From Istiophorus platypterus (lineage: Eukaryota; Chordata; Actinopteri; Istiophoriformes; Istiophoridae), in NCBI GenBank assembly GCA_016859345.1, contig CM029134.1, forward strand, positions 7,994,123 to 8,058,122: a DNA stretch of 64,000 nt, read 5' to 3'. Below are positions 11,906-26,314 of the stretch, piece after piece. The translations under genes and the position numbers were made by a program. Under the pieces are notes generated by a model, which searched no databases, had not been told where the DNA came from, and saw nothing but the letters and a program-made list of their open reading frames with translations. Position 1 is the first letter of the stretch, and each line of letters begins with the position of its first letter.

Positions 11906-14900
11906 CGCACCTAATGCTAATGACTGTCTAGATAATTAAAATGAAAAATGAGTAAACCAGTAGGGGCCCCATGACTATAAAATAACCTTAGTGCCTGCCT
12001 GAATTACTGTGATGACCATATATGATGGCCAAAACTATGAAAATAAGATACAGATTATAAAACTGGAATTCCCCTCGAAAGGTCCGTCTTAGTTGAAGTC
12101 ATCCTCTCCAAAGAGTAACTCACCACGAGGCTGAAAAGCAGTGTTTTGCTGCCCTCTCTGTTTGAAAGTTTCAAACCTATTTTAACTCTGACCATACTCA
12201 ACGAGACTGATGTCAGATCGGCTGGGTGTGGTCGGAGTTGCATCCATGGCTACACCCGAACGTAATGTCACAGGGTTCCTAGAGTACACCTCTTAAACAC
12301 CGCAGCATAGTGAGAAGTCAAAGCACTGCATGGCAGCAAGATTTTCCTCATTAACATATTCCTTTGTTTTTTCAAGATTTAGGATGTATTATTCATTAGA
12401 ACAAAGTTACTTGGTACAGTACTTCCATGCACAAACACATTGGAAATAACTGCCAGCCTGTATCAACTTCTAAAGTGCTCTTTAGGATTATCTTTTAGTT
12501 GCAGGGAAACTGCAAGGTTTATTCACACCTGAAGGAAAAAAAATAAATTGTAAGGCATAAAATAGGATCTGTTTAACTGTACATGAATCATGATACTGCC
12601 ATTATTCAAACTGACAGCGAAATCCTCTTGAAACAGGTTGCTGCTGGTATCAAGGGACGTTACTGGCTCTTCCTCTCACTTTTCAAAACCCCTTCACATG
12701 CCACAGGAAGCAACAGGGTTTTATGTGAAAGGTGGTCTTAATTTTGAGAAAACAAAAAAGTTACAAGTAGCACCTTTAATATGCTCTGTGAGCGCCAGCT
12801 TAACACCATTGTTCTTACACAGTAAAGCCTACCCATGTGGTTTCTACCTGGAAGAAGGCCAACGCCATACTAGCTACGGAAATCTGGTTCTGGAAAGAAT
12901 GAGGAATGCTCTCGCTTCTTTTAAGACTGCGATATCGAGATGAGCAAGGCAGGTATCACCCGGCTGCTCCGCCGGAGCTGAACGGTCCCTAGAAGAGGAG
13001 GACTGTGCTCGTGGCTGCGTAATACGGAGCTTGCAGAGAGGCTGCGTGCTCAGCAAACTTTCCCTGAATAAATAAAGGTTAAAGAGAAGGTCAAGATCCC
13101 CACGTTTCCACCGACGCACTGACTCATCTCTGCCGGGGTTGGTCATCCCTGTCAGTTCGTCTGGTGTCTGGTGGCAGGCCGGGAGGAGAGAGGGATGACA
13201 AGTCAGAATTTTTGGCCTACGTGTCCCGCTTCCCTTCCTCCTCATCCTCTGCTTCTGAGCTCTCCACGTGGTTTTTATTTTCTGTGCAAGCCGCAATGTC
13301 AAAAATCGCTACATCTTTGGAAGCCGATGATTGCAAAAATCTGTTTTTGCGTCTCTATTTTGTCCTGCTTTTCGGTTTCAGATCCACGACTGACAGATAT
13401 TTATTTAATATTAAACAGGGGGGAAAAAGAGAGACCCCCTAAGGTATTTCCAGTCTGTTTTTATGTATCCCCTCTGTGCTTCTGTCTATAGTGGTGGAGG
13501 GGAAGTGGTTTCTGCAGTGTGGGCCATGAATGTTGGCTACAAACAACAGAGACAGATAATTACACTGTCAGACTAGGGAGATCCTCCTATTGTGCAATTT
13601 GTGTGTCTTCACGCAGATGCATCCATGCTATTGTGTTATTTATGTGGCTTGTAAGCGACGCAATTTGTCTGTGTTTACTTCTTATTAGAAACAATACTTT
13701 TCAGTCTGAAAAATCAGTCTGGCCGTTTTCAAAAGGAAATTTTTAACCTGCTCTTGACTCTGGCCGTTGTCGTGCTTCACACAGACATATTCACTGGCCA
13801 AATCCAAAAGTCTGGACCTGCCTGGGAGAACTTAGACTCCGAACCACACACTTGCTGAACCCAAGGGTGGGAGCCGGCCCTTGGAGGAAACGAGCAACTC
13901 CACGACGGCTCCCATGAGAATTTCTGGGGCTCGGTGTAAATTATGTGGCTTTTCAGCACGTGAAAGTCAGTGTTTGACCGTACTGGGTGGCACAATAACT
14001 TTCAGAAGACAGCTGCGAGGAAGACGACGTATGCTTCGTCGTAGCCCTTTGGGAGCAGTTTAATCACATGGAATTTAGTGGTTACACGTATTTTTGGAAT
14101 CAAAAAGTAGTAACACTACATAGATGAATACTATAATAAAATCCAGAAAATATGATGTTTAAATGGTCAATAAATGACATAAATGTGGGAAAACCAGGAG
14201 GAAAGACACAATGACTAATGTCGTCTTCCCGCTGACAACTGCAATGAAAATGCCTTTGAGCCAAGCACTTTATAGTCCCAGGCTCGTGCAATGAGACTGT
14301 CTGCTGGCCAACAATGAACTGCAGAAATATGTGGGAAAATACTTGAATGTGATGCACAGGGTTGCTGTAAAGACCAAGCATACTTGACAGAAAATAGATG
14401 CTGCGCTGTTCATCATTCCAGTTTATATATTTAGCTGCAGTTTGCTCAGTTAGGGATCATAGGAAAGAAAAAGAAAAAGAAAAATGTGACTCATAATCTT
14501 TTATGATGACAAAAAGATCCTTTTCTTCTGCCCTTGAATTAATGTTTGTTAATACTGTACCCTGTGATAAAACATCTACCGAGTGGGTTTGCTCTCATTT
14601 TCATGCGTTTTTTTTTTTTCATTTCATTTTGATACTAATGATATTAAAGTCAAACAGTCAAGGTCGATTCTAGTTCAAAGAAAAATAGAATATGTACCAA
14701 TACTAATCTTGAAAAGTCTCTACCAGTGAGACAGAGTTTAAAAGGCAAATAAATACTTCCACAATGCTGATTTAGTGACCTGTTTTATCACATGTTGCTG
14801 GAGTCTGGACTTATTTTAGTCACTGTTGGTGGGTTGCTTGACTTGTATGTCCCCTTATCATCGTGAGCACATCAGCCCAAAAGAAAAAAAAAAAAAGGAT

Positions 14901-17900
14901 CAGCCTAAAAATATGAATATTTCATTCTGTTATTCTGTGTGCTGTCTTGGATTTTTCGATTATTCCTTAAGACCTAAAATATGTCATGGGCATCACAAGA
15001 ACTCCTTTGGTGTGGGTGCTTGAATAACAAAAGCAGTGTTATTATTGTTATTCTGGCTAACAGGGTCAGCGACTTGTCTTGCTCAGGTCCTGGAATGGAA
15101 AAAGTTGAAAGACCTGATCTAAGCCACCAGTTGTGTATCTAACTCTCAGAAATGCAATCTTTCTGCCAAGCAGCCCTCGGTCACAAAGGTTTAACCATCC
15201 AGGCCTAAACAATGGTCTCCTGTCAGCTTGATCAAACACTGGTAGGAAAACACAGGGTGGGTGCTTTCAGGCCTCACACCCAGCACAGTTAGTGGGCACG
15301 CACACACACACACACAACACCAGGTACGCCTTGTGTCACTGATGTAAAAACGGCTTCACAGGTTTGCCTAATCTAGGGGCTCTGAGCTGTCAGGCACGTT
15401 TGTCCCACCGGTTATACAAAAAACTGGAAATTTCTTACCGCAGCTTTCTGGCATAAAGATGCATAAAAAAGCACTCTTCTCTTCTTCCTTGTCAAAACCT
15501 GGTGCCTAAATTACCCCTAATGCAACTCGACCGCCAACAGTTCAGACTGAGATTCAGTGGTGTTTTGCCAGATTCAGCTATTGTAGCCTCAAGCAGAGGC
15601 TTGGTAAAGCACGCTTCTTTCTAACTCAACACCCAGGTTTTTTTATTTATTTTTTTATTTTCATTTTCAAACTTGTGGTTTTCAGGCCCCAACGATCACT
15701 TGAGTCAGTTAATCCGATTTCGTGCAGCTCCCTCTGGAGCCGCAAAAAAGGTTTTATACAATTTTCTTCACATATGCAGTTGTACTCCCCAAGACCTGTG
15801 AACAGACTTTGATGTATAAAATCAGTGGGGTTCCTCTTAAATGTGAGTTAACATTCTGAATAAAAACAATAAAATCCATGTTTGTGAAAAATATTTTTGC
15901 AACTTCCAACAGCTTTCACTGAAACACAACCTCACTCTGACTCCTGACACGCATGCTTCAGGGACAGCAGCAGCACAAATAGTAGTCAGGCATCCTGGAT
16001 TTCCATAGTCCAGTTACCCAAATTGCTTTGCACCACAAATGAAAATCTTGGTAGTGTCAATTAATGATGGGATCTGATAGAAAACGAATGTGTTGCCTGC
16101 ACAAAGGATGTGAATGCGAGGAGAACTACGCAGATTGGGTCTGTTACGAAAAGGTCTCAAAAAAAGGTCTCAAAATAAATGCAATTACACACATTTGGTC
16201 TGTAGGCTATAATGGGTTGTAATGACATGTTATCTATATCTTGTATAAAATTTGTCAGGTTAGCATACTTTAGCAGATGGATGGCATTTCCTTGTTAGTC
16301 AGCTGCCCACGCGGTCCAGCTGGCGTCTTTCTCTCCCATCACTGCATCCTGTCGGTTGTTCTGCAGAACATGAGCACTGAAATTTTAATTCTGAGTGACA
16401 CATTGAGTCCTGTTCTTTAGTGTCAGCCAACAATCTGAGCAACAAACTGTGACTGTCTAATTCACCGTGGCATGAACTCTTACACTTTCACTGAAAATGG
16501 TTACGCAACGATGTTCAAGGGGCTTTTGGTCCTCCACCAGTGTGGTTCATAAAAGAGAATAGCTGAAGTGTGAAAAATGAAATATGATTTAAAATAGTGT
16601 GATCCATCACGTTAGACAGTGATGTTCCTCTTTGAAGCCACAACTATTTCAACTTTTGAATATGGTCAGGTTTCTCTGGCTGACTGGCTGGTTTGGCAGT
16701 GCAGTACTTAAAATATGTGTTTTCTGTGCTGTTGCTTTGCTTTAAAGGAAGATTATATATAACGTTGGAAAGAAGAAACAACACACTCATGCACTTGCAA
16801 ATAAAAATTGGATTTCTTAGACGCCTATAAATAGATTCCTATAGACCTATATTCAGCCTCAGTTGGTCTGGGCTGACCAGTGCCTTATGGTAGCCAATTT
16901 AAGCTAATGTAAGTAGACTTGAGACCTACATATAGTCCTCCATGTCAAACACATGTTCATTTCTTCATTTCTTTTTATTTTGACATGAAAGAACCTTAAA
17001 GGATAAGGATGGCAATATGTTAGAATTTTCTAAAAACATCAATCTGTCTCTCAATACTTTTTGCCTTTGTCTGTGGCTTTCAGCCTCATGCCCACTGTTT
17101 AATCAAGATGTAAATCTTTACAAACATGTCAGGATCAGTAATTTCCTAAAACATCTGGCAACGGGAGTTTTTCACAAATGTTGTAGCGCAAGTGTTGGGG
17201 ACCATTCTTTGCAGCCACACACTGTACATGGTATCGCTCAAAAAAGCTACAGTGCCCATTTTCGGTGCAATGAAGGAAAATGTCACCCAGTGCGACGGCC
17301 TGGTTCCCTGGTGTCTATGAATAGTTTTTGGCCAAGAATGGAGGCCTTTGGCAAAGGAATAAGCTGTAATAGGCTTTGGAAACACAATACTTGTATTTGG
17401 GATCGATTTATTGGATCGTTTTGGGCTTTGCAATGGGATTTGTTGACAATGAGAAAAATACAGAATGTCACCAGACTTTGAAGAGCGTTGACTGACATGA
17501 AACCAAGCAAAAAACGGACTGTGGCTCCACTTCAAGTTACAGAGCCCGGTCCCATGTCAGAAGAAGCCCCCCCCCCTCCTATGCATTATCATCTGTGGTC
17601 ATGAGGTCTTTGCCCGATTCATGTGCTATGCATGGCTCTGGCGCAGCTTATCTCGTGTATTTATCCAGCACTGATCCACTGTAGCTCTGCCTGGAAGCTG
17701 TAGCCTAGTCAGGAATTCAGAGTTGTGACAAGGTTTACGTTGGCCAAACTGCCTGAAACTGGAGCTGAGCGCTGCAATGCAGTCAAATAAATCATCTAAA
17801 GAGAGCGATGGCGCAGAGAAAGACAAACAAATAGCCTTTTACAAAACAGTGTTTCCAGCAATAGTTTTTTTGGCAAGAGACAGCAAGAGACAGAGTGAAA

Positions 17901-18055
17901 GAGAGAAGAGCAGAGTGAGGCACTGACACAGAGATAGGGTCCACACACACTAAATACAAGTCAGGTACTCTTTAAGTGAATTTATAGTTAAGGCTTTATT
18001 TGAAGATCACATTCCTCAGTGTCATTATGTGGTCGGCGGTTTCAATTATAGCCCT
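11906..18055. other. gene desert
   Basis: Mostly unique sequence. At 12750-12790 a tail (gttacaagtagcaccttt) is typical of decayed fish repeats. A short (CA)n lies at 15298-15318. The 17017-17535 stretch is open on both strands (154 codons +, 129 codons -) without a family match. Confidence 0.65.
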
Positions 18056-18145
18056 AAGCTATATAGCACCACCAAGTGAGACGGCCAATCCTCTATTGTG
18101 TTTAAACAATGCTCAATTTTCTAGGAATCATCAACTGACGGGGGG
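18056..18145. repeat. interspersed repeat copy A
   Basis: Contains gctatatagcaccacc and then tgtttaaaca followed by attttctaggaa. The 43-bp core from 18099 aligns without gaps to 19841-19883 with 34 identical positions by my count. Confidence 0.6.
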
Positions 18146-18470
18146 TTGAAGGGGAGAAAAAGACAAAGAGACACAACAACAGAGTGATGAAGAAGGAAAT
18201 AGTAGGACAGATGAACCAGGAGGGGAAAAGAGACAGAGGAGAGAGGACGGGAGAGAGATTCAGAGGCTGATATGCTCCGTGAAAGTAATGAGGGAGCATT
18301 TTTGAGCGTCCATCAAACAGCAGGAGACAGAGGCACAGAGATATGAGACGGACTGAGAGTCGACGCATGGACTGAGAAGAAGGACGGGACACAGGAGAGG
18401 TCTGTGACAAGAGGAGGAGGAAGAAAAGGAGAGGTGAAGACAGACAGATTAGAAGGAAGGGAAAAAATAG
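18146..18470. repeat. purine-rich tract
   Basis: GA-rich stretch (gagaggacgggagagagatt near 18240), similar in kind to the tracts near 10.8, 33.7, 39.8 and 58.5 kb. Confidence 0.65.
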
Positions 18471-19750
18471 AACTGTGAATGTTATTTAGCAGAACCCAGG
18501 AGGCTGTTGTAACAACAGCATGTCTGATTGGAACAAATTACACCTCTCTTTTCCAATCAGTTTCAGCATAAACGAATCTGTTCCCTGAGGTCTCCAGCCA
18601 CTGAAGGCTCAATACTGGATTTGGAAATGATGCTCTCCCCCTTCTCAGCAGTTGGTGTCAACTCGTTGATGTGCACAAGCTCAGTGGCAAATAGTATGCG
18701 TCCGCAATGCCGCACTTCAGAGGGCCCACCGTGTCCTCTACACATTTACAATCTACCGAATCCTTTGGAAGGGAGTGTAATTGCAGCTTGATTTGTTTTT
18801 ACTGGAGACCCATTCTTTCAATATGTGAAATGTAACATGCTTTTACTACACCAAAGTTGTGGGGAGGCGTTCGAGCGGATGGAGGTTTTTAAAAAACTAC
18901 GGGCTCCGACCAGAGATCCTGGAATTCGTGTTGTTCTTCCCAGATGTTGTTAGTTTTAGGCTACTAAATGACCCTGTTAAGGTTTGGTATTGGCTAAATC
19001 TTAAAAAAAAAGCAAACAGACCCCATCTCGTGCTTCAAGTTTTCTTGAAGTACTTGACTCAAAACAATATGTATAAGCGAGACTACATTATTTTCCCCTA
19101 AACTTAACCGAGCGTTTTGAGTTGCAGAAACATATCCATAAAATATGTAGAACATCCAGTCTTGTGGTACAGTATCCCTTTGTAGAGACTACAGCATCAT
19201 TCTACATTGTTCATACCACAGACGCGACTGAGGGCATGGATTCCGGTCTCTTCTGTGACAACCGTGCGTTTTGTGCACCTGCCATCCACCAAAGCCACAT
19301 CCCAGTAAATCTTTTATTTTTAATCAAGGGAAGGACATTTTTTTTAAAGTAATGTTCTTCAGCTGCTGTCATCCCAAGTGGTTAAAGGGCCATACACATA
19401 TTCTTTTGTTTTACCATTTTATCTACAAAGATTAACTTGATATAATCACAAAGATCTAACAGTTGATTACTGAAAAGCAAGCATTTATGAGCTGTTCTTT
19501 TAGCTTGTTGGGCCTAAAGAACAGGCAAGACAAGATTATTACCGTTATACCAATGGAAAAAAAGGATAATGTTGCTTTTTTCAGTTGATTTCATTGAAAC
19601 GTTAGTTGGAGTTTGACAGCTGAATGACTCCTGAGTTTTGGAACCTCCTATGAAGAAACATCAGCAAGTGTTTTCTTAAAAAATTCCCCGCTGGAGATTG
19701 TCAGATTACAAAGTGAATTCCTTGCAAATACTCCGGTTCAAAAAAAAGCT

Positions 19751-19890
19751 GCTATATAGCGTCACTACATCCTGAGCAGTTTCATTCATGCCTTGTGGCT
19801 GCATAACGCCGTCCAGTTACCCCCCCCCCCCGCCCCCCAGTGTTTAAACAAAGGACGATTTTCTAGGAAACATCTACCAATGGAGGTCCG
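19751..19890. repeat. interspersed repeat copy B
   Basis: Partner of the copy at 18056, same orientation and order: gctatatagcgtcac, then (after a C10-rich run) tgtttaaaca and attttctaggaa. Distance between cores is 1,742 bp. Confidence 0.6.
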
Positions 19891-20253
19891 GAGAGACGGA
19901 GATAGATAGCCCGGCTGTTCCCAAACACATGGCTCAATCCACACCCAATTTGGAAGGGATTCGACTTTTTTGTATCGTTATAATCCAGCCGCAGTGCGCG
20001 TTGACCCATTTTAAATAAAGCAAGAGCCAGAAAAGGTAATGTGGTCACATAATTAAATAAATACAGCCAAGGGAAACAGTGAGCAGGTGTTCTCAGGTCA
20101 TGAGTGGATACGTAGGGATGTAGATTGAACCCCTCCTGGTCATTGCTTGAAAATCTCTGAGTTGCAAACAATAAGTCTTAAATCAGGAGATTTGACTGTC
20201 TATTTTTTTTTTTGTTCACAAAATATCCAAACTAGGGCTTTTTGATATGAAAA

Positions 20254-20255
<2 letters not shown>

Positions 20256-20285
<30 letters not shown>
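20256..20285. repeat. (GT)n microsatellite
   Basis: 30 bp pure GT run. Confidence 0.92.
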
Positions 20286-20288
<3 letters not shown>

Positions 20289-20618
20289 GTGTATTTCATC
20301 TGTCCAGATGATAATATAATGTTACAGATTCCTTTCTGACTACAGAGACTAAGCATACATGTATCCAGGCTAATCTAAATGTATGATTATTTTGATTGAG
20401 ACTAATTTCCCAATTACAGACTCACAGGGAGAGTCTCCCTCCATATTTTACTGATGTTATACTTCCTTTCTCTGTTTCTGTTTTGTTCTCGCCTCCTCAT
20501 TAATCTTTTTCCTGACCTCAAAAGACCTATTTTTCTCTTCTCCCCCTCTGTACTTTGTTTGTCCCTGTTTAATTTTCTCTTTCTTTTCGACTCCTTCTCT
20601 GTGTATGGAGAACCAACC

Positions 20619-20640
20619 CTCAACCTCAACCTCAACCTCA
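20619..20640. repeat. CTCAAC hexamer repeat
   Basis: About three and a half head-to-tail CTCAAC/CCTCAA units. Confidence 0.75.
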
Positions 20641-21347
20641 GGAATCGCACACTCTTCACACTTTACTCAAGGGTCTCTTTCACACTCACACACACAGTCT
20701 TGCATTACGAGACCTCTCCGTTATTATTTTCTTCCTCCGTCAGCCTTCTGACAGGAGGAGATCAGAGGTTGTTGCACATATGATCCCTGATTGGCTCGTA
20801 TCACGATATCTCTAACGAATGGGAATGACTTGAACAATCCAAGATGAAGGATCAGACTCTGTAGCTTACAGGTTAATCCTTTTTCCTTTTACGGGATCTT
20901 TGGGATGCCATGGAGGTTGAAATCCTTATTTTCCTACAGTGGAAGATTACAGCTGTTCATAATGATTTATTCCTGCTCTGTCATGTAAAAGTTCAGTAAA
21001 ACCTCAGCAACCTTTTCTTCATAGCACTCACCAGTGTAGTTCTTGAAGAACAATGCAGGGATTAACGTTTTAATTGTAGCTTTCCTTAATTATACATGAT
21101 CAAAAATAGAAATTGCTCTAACAAATACAGTAATGAGGGCTGTTTTTCTTTGAATTTTCTTTTTAGAGACAATGTACAGTTAACAATCAGAAAAGTTCAT
21201 GGGTAGATTTGTTGTCACAACATCTGAATATCGGACAGATATGGCATTATCTCCAAACTATCATCATGCATTCATTTTTGTCACTCTCCCTTTCCAAAGG
21301 AGCAGTGTTTGAATCATTTAGCAAAGAGTTACTATGTGTTAAAGTAT

Positions 21348-21357
21348 ATGTGTGTGT

Positions 21358-21396
<39 letters not shown>
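21348..21396. repeat. (TG)n microsatellite
   Basis: 49 bp of TG with one A interruption. Confidence 0.92.
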
Positions 21397-21398
<2 letters not shown>

Positions 21399-22538
21399 AA
21401 AAGCCCCCTCATTCATGTATATATTTTTTCTGGCACATTGTTTAGCTCGCAATTGACATCATCCAGAGCAGAAAAAGAGTTTTAAACTTAAAAAAGAAAA
21501 AGCGTTAAACTGTGTACATTCTACTCAATTCCATGTCATTATATGTGTGTAACCAATAAAAGTTAATAGAAAGTGTGATTAACTTGGTGTGCAGTAGTGC
21601 ACCGACTGTGGTTGGAGTCTGACTGTGCTTCCACTGCTATAAACTCAATTCAAGGTCACGATCTGCAGACAACATTTAGAGGAATCTGGAGAGTCTGAGC
21701 AGTGACTGAAAGGAAGATTTATTTGGAATAGCCGATCTTTCATCTTAGAAACCGTTAATAGTCATTTAATCAAACAAATCATTTTTTTTCTGGATCACAG
21801 GCCTTAGTCATCGACTGGGAAATAATCGCGCAATCCCAAATTGTGCTGATGGCAATATTTTTTCCCTTTACTGAGCTATAACGCCCCTTTACCGAGTCTG
21901 GCATTCCTGTTGCTAACAGTTTATTATACACAGCATTGGTTCTATTTTACACAAACAGTACAGTATTTAAACTCTACGTTATAATAATGTGATAATAGCA
22001 ACCGAATTCATATAGGTTTCAGTGCTCGTGGCGTCCAAATACTGTAAGTTAAAGCAAAACTCAAGTAGGTGAGTAACAAAAAAACATTTTATCCCGCAAG
22101 TGTTGCATTAAATTCAGTGTGTAAGCTGGGGTGGAAATGAGGCTTGCAAGAGCTTCAGCCTCCACTGTCACAGGAGACTACCATGGAGCCAGAGTGCATT
22201 TAGTGTTTCTTTTTTTTTTTTTTCAGCTTTCTTTTCACGCCATTTCTCCTCCTAACTCCAACCATTCCACCTTGGCTGCCGGCTACCAGAGAACAGAGGT
22301 CGTTAATTGTGCTCTAGATTGTAGGAACTCACTGCACACATGCACAGATGTAAGAACGGGGGGCATTCAAACACACACACACACAGACACACATGGCAGA
22401 ATGATAGTAATTGAAATCCTAAATGTGTGGGTATCCAGGAGTGAACGCAGGAAGAGAGTCTTAAAACTCTGCTCTCCTGAGCATCCTAAAAAACTTTTAT
22501 TGACTTTTATTGTGTGTTTGCCTATGTGTTGTTGTGTA

Positions 22539-22540
<2 letters not shown>

Positions 22541-22599
<59 letters not shown>

Positions 22600-22603
22600 A
22601 CAC
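22541..22603. repeat. (TG)n microsatellite
   Basis: Over 55 bp of TG ending in gcgcacaca. A shorter (CA)n run lies at 22370-22392, so the two can pair as inverted repeats. Confidence 0.95.
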
Positions 22604-25445
22604 ATGTATACATGCAGACATGAATGTATTTCAAATTTTTTTCCCTGTGCAGTGTGTTTTGGCATTGTTGTCTGCCCATGACACCATTTGGTTGTAAAAT
22701 ATGTACCAGAAGGGCTTAGTATTGTTTGAGGGCTAAAGAGAATGTTTCCCTGAGGATCAGGGGATTGACTGAGGAGATTGACAGAGCGGCTAAATTACAG
22801 AGAGCGCAACACAGACCTCATTCTGGGGGGTGCAAAACCATTCTGAAAACAAATGATGTAGCAACATTTTGCATTTTATGAACCCGCAAGCTTATGGCTG
22901 AAGCCTCAAGGAAGTGGCCCATAGTTCATTTATTAGAATATGAAAAATATTTTTCCTACATGATGCCATCTCTTTCCATTTTCCATGAGGAAAACTTCCC
23001 CCCTCTAATCTCTTTCTCCAAAACAACAAAGATCTCTGAGTGCTATTCTGAGACAAATTAATCATATCTATACCAAATTTCCACGCGCATATGCAGGCAA
23101 ATAAGGACACAACGAGCTATGCCTGAAGTTTTCACAGGTTTGCAGTTTCACACTCGCAAACACAGTGGGCTAAAATACTGTAGCTCCGCCGATCAGAGCT
23201 AACAGGCTTCAGCTCTCACGGGGAAGCCAGCCAATTAGAGAGACCGGTAATGGGGCCCATATGAGCAGGGGCTTCTGGGTAGCCCCAGCAGGTGTCGCGT
23301 TGATTATGATCTGACACTCCTGTTGGCTGCTAACTACAAGCATACCTGACACAGACAAGGGAATTCAATAACAATGAACTCTTGATGGATTTAGAAACTG
23401 GCTTCCACTTGTCCTCTCAGTAACATCTAATCATACACTTTGCAGATTTTGGGACCACCCAAGGCTTTGAAACAGAAGCCTTGTAAACAAAGTCCAAAAT
23501 GCTTTGCATCTAGACTTTAACACGTGTTTTGCTTTCATATAAAAAGGCGATTAAAGTCACAGCGATTGAACGTGGAATCAAGGAAAATACTAAAAACGTC
23601 TTCTGTATCTAATACTTTGCATTTTAGTAGGTGCTTTAGCAGCCAGGTTGGGTTAAATAAGGATTAAAGCATCCTATTTTATTGTCAGTGTGAATTTTCG
23701 AATTCTGATTGTACTGTTATGTTACTGCATCCCACTTGGTCTCACGATGCCTTATATTCATCTCTTGAGTGGCTGTATATAATTGAACGTGCTGCCACAG
23801 TGCTTCCTTCCGCACCATCTCCCTGTTTACATTTTATGTCCTACATGGTGTCTATAAGCATTGGTCTCTCTGCCTTTAATGGAGGAGAAAACAAATGTGC
23901 TATCACTTTCGTGCAGCCACAGTGATAACATGCTCTGGAGTTTATTTGCAAGAATATGAATCGTGTGTTTTTTTGTTTTTGTTGTTTTTTTTTTTCCCCT
24001 GCACGGCTTTCTACATGCACTTTCCATTACACACAAGTCAAAGTAATTCGTTCCTAACCGGTGGTTTTTGCTACACATGAAACAAAGAAATAATGAGTTT
24101 TTGTTTAGTTCCATCTTTTGCTGCACTATTTCAAGTCCGTGTGCAGGGGTTTTTACTTCGTATGACCTTATCTTTAATCTGCAGATTATTTAAATATATT
24201 CAATCACAGTTATCACAGTTAAAATAAAAAAAAAAAATTATGTTTTTTTTTTTAATCCTTTTTTTTTACTTTTTCAAAACATCGATCTCAATTACAAATT
24301 AGACCCAATGAGATTTCTCTGAATATGTCTGGCAGCTGGAAGAGACACCACACTGTCAAAAGGGTTTTAGCGCTATGTAGCATGAAAGAGTTTCTGGGCC
24401 TCTTCTGTGGTTACCAATCCACAGATTATCAGATATGTCAATCTTAGTGAGTTATCTGTAAGCAGTGTTTTATGCAAAAGCACTATTACGTTCCCTGTGT
24501 TTCTCTTTGATATACTTTATGTTTGGACATGGAAATGCTATTAATTAGCAAAACAACAACCTGCTGCATTGTAAAGTCCTGAAAAAATCACTTTTGTGAA
24601 GGCTTTTCTGTAATGAGGACCATATGATGATGAGTGTAAATTAGCATGCACTGAATGTGCATGCATGTGTTGGTGGTGTTTTATCATCTTAGAGAGCTAT
24701 ATTTTCATTTTGTGCTGCCCTTTTTTTCTTTTTGCCTCCTCAGTAAATCATTGCAGAAAGCTCTCCTGAAACTCACACCTGAATCACGAGCATATGTTCA
24801 TGTACAGTTTATCATCTATGACCATCAATTTATCGCTAGAATATTTGTTGACTGTACAGTTTTAATGAAAGAAAAAAAAAAATTACAAACTACAGTTACG
24901 TGTCGTTTTCCCCCCAACAGCCGCCCTCTCATATCCATCTATAGACAACTCTAATACATTTCAAATAGCCCTTATCACTAACCAAGGCCATATGATGCCA
25001 CAGGGGGAGGCAAATTTCTACTGCCTGGTGGTTTCATCTGAGGGAAGTTTGTTAAAGTCATCTATCCATGACATGACAGTCAGACCTCTAGCTGTGGTCG
25101 AAATCAAACACCCCCATCTTATCTCCACTTAAAAGACCCCCTCCCCTAAACTTTTGGCTTTGATCCCGTTTGTTCTGAAGGGAAAGCAAAGGAGAAAGGT
25201 GAGGTGAACGGGAGGATGAGGGTACTAGATTTGGCTGAAAAAAAAGGAAAGTACGATTGCAATGTTAATAGAAACAAAAATGAACGGAAAGAGTCCATTG
25301 CCTATTGTTTTCTACTGTACATCCATGGTGACAGTGTGGTAAGTTTAGACGGTGCCAGTGTTGGACATTAACAGCTTGCACTCCCACAGATATGAAGACA
25401 CTTGAGAAGGACACTAAACCTGATACCCCCACCCCATTAGAAATC

Positions 25446-25470
25446 AGCTGCTGGTTTTCGACCAGCAGCT
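25446..25470. repeat. 10-bp GC-rich hairpin
   Basis: AGCTGCTGGT and ACCAGCAGCT pair perfectly around a 5-nt loop (tttcg). It sits just after a sequence (cttgagaaggacactaaacc, near 25402) that resembles the tail of tRNA-derived fish SINEs, so it may be part of a worn repeat. Confidence 0.75.
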
Positions 25471-26314
25471 AAATCCCTGGAATGCAAAGGTTAATGTCTG
25501 AGGCTCAACATGTACAGCATGGCATTTAAGTGCTTCTACTAAATTTTTGCTAAGAAACCTAAAAGCTTAAATAAATTCCTCTAAATTAATTTTGCTTTGT
25601 TATTTGGTGTTGTTGAGCATTTTTCTTATGTCTGTGCATAACTGCCTGAATAATTACTGTATGCTTCATGCTATATTAACAGTAGTTGGTCACTGTATAA
25701 GCATGATAATACAATCTGAAGTGAGCTAATATAGAAGATAATGCACTTTTTTTACCGTGGAAATGGCATTTCTTCACCTCCTCCTCTTCCATCTTTTTAG
25801 TGTGTCATCTCTGAGATTGTGAGATGTGAGATTTTAATGTCATTTGCTTGGAATCAAAGCGCCAGCTTCGTTTTAAACCCACCTCCAGCCGTCATACGGT
25901 GAGAAATCCAGCTTAGAAGGGATATATCTGCAGACAGAAGCCTCAATGGACTGAAATGTAATGCAGCAAAATTTTAAAGATGGGGTGGAATAACAGACAT
26001 CTCTGCTCAGTGAGTTATGTAATTACAGTATATTCATATTCTAATATACCTACTTATAAGTGCAAAGAAATTTTAAAAGCCTGAATGTGTGGAAGTGTGG
26101 TACTCACTGAATTCTTATTAAAACCAAATGATCTATCCAGTGATTTAGTACTGAACTTCCATGAAGCTGTCAAGTTCCAAAGACTCTAGAGTCTACATTT
26201 GCCATATACTTAACCATTTCCCCTTATTGTTAGACTTCCACATGACCATAATTTTTCACATCCCATGCCACAGTTAATAACACAGACTTCCTTGTATAAA
26301 TTTGTGGTCGTCAA

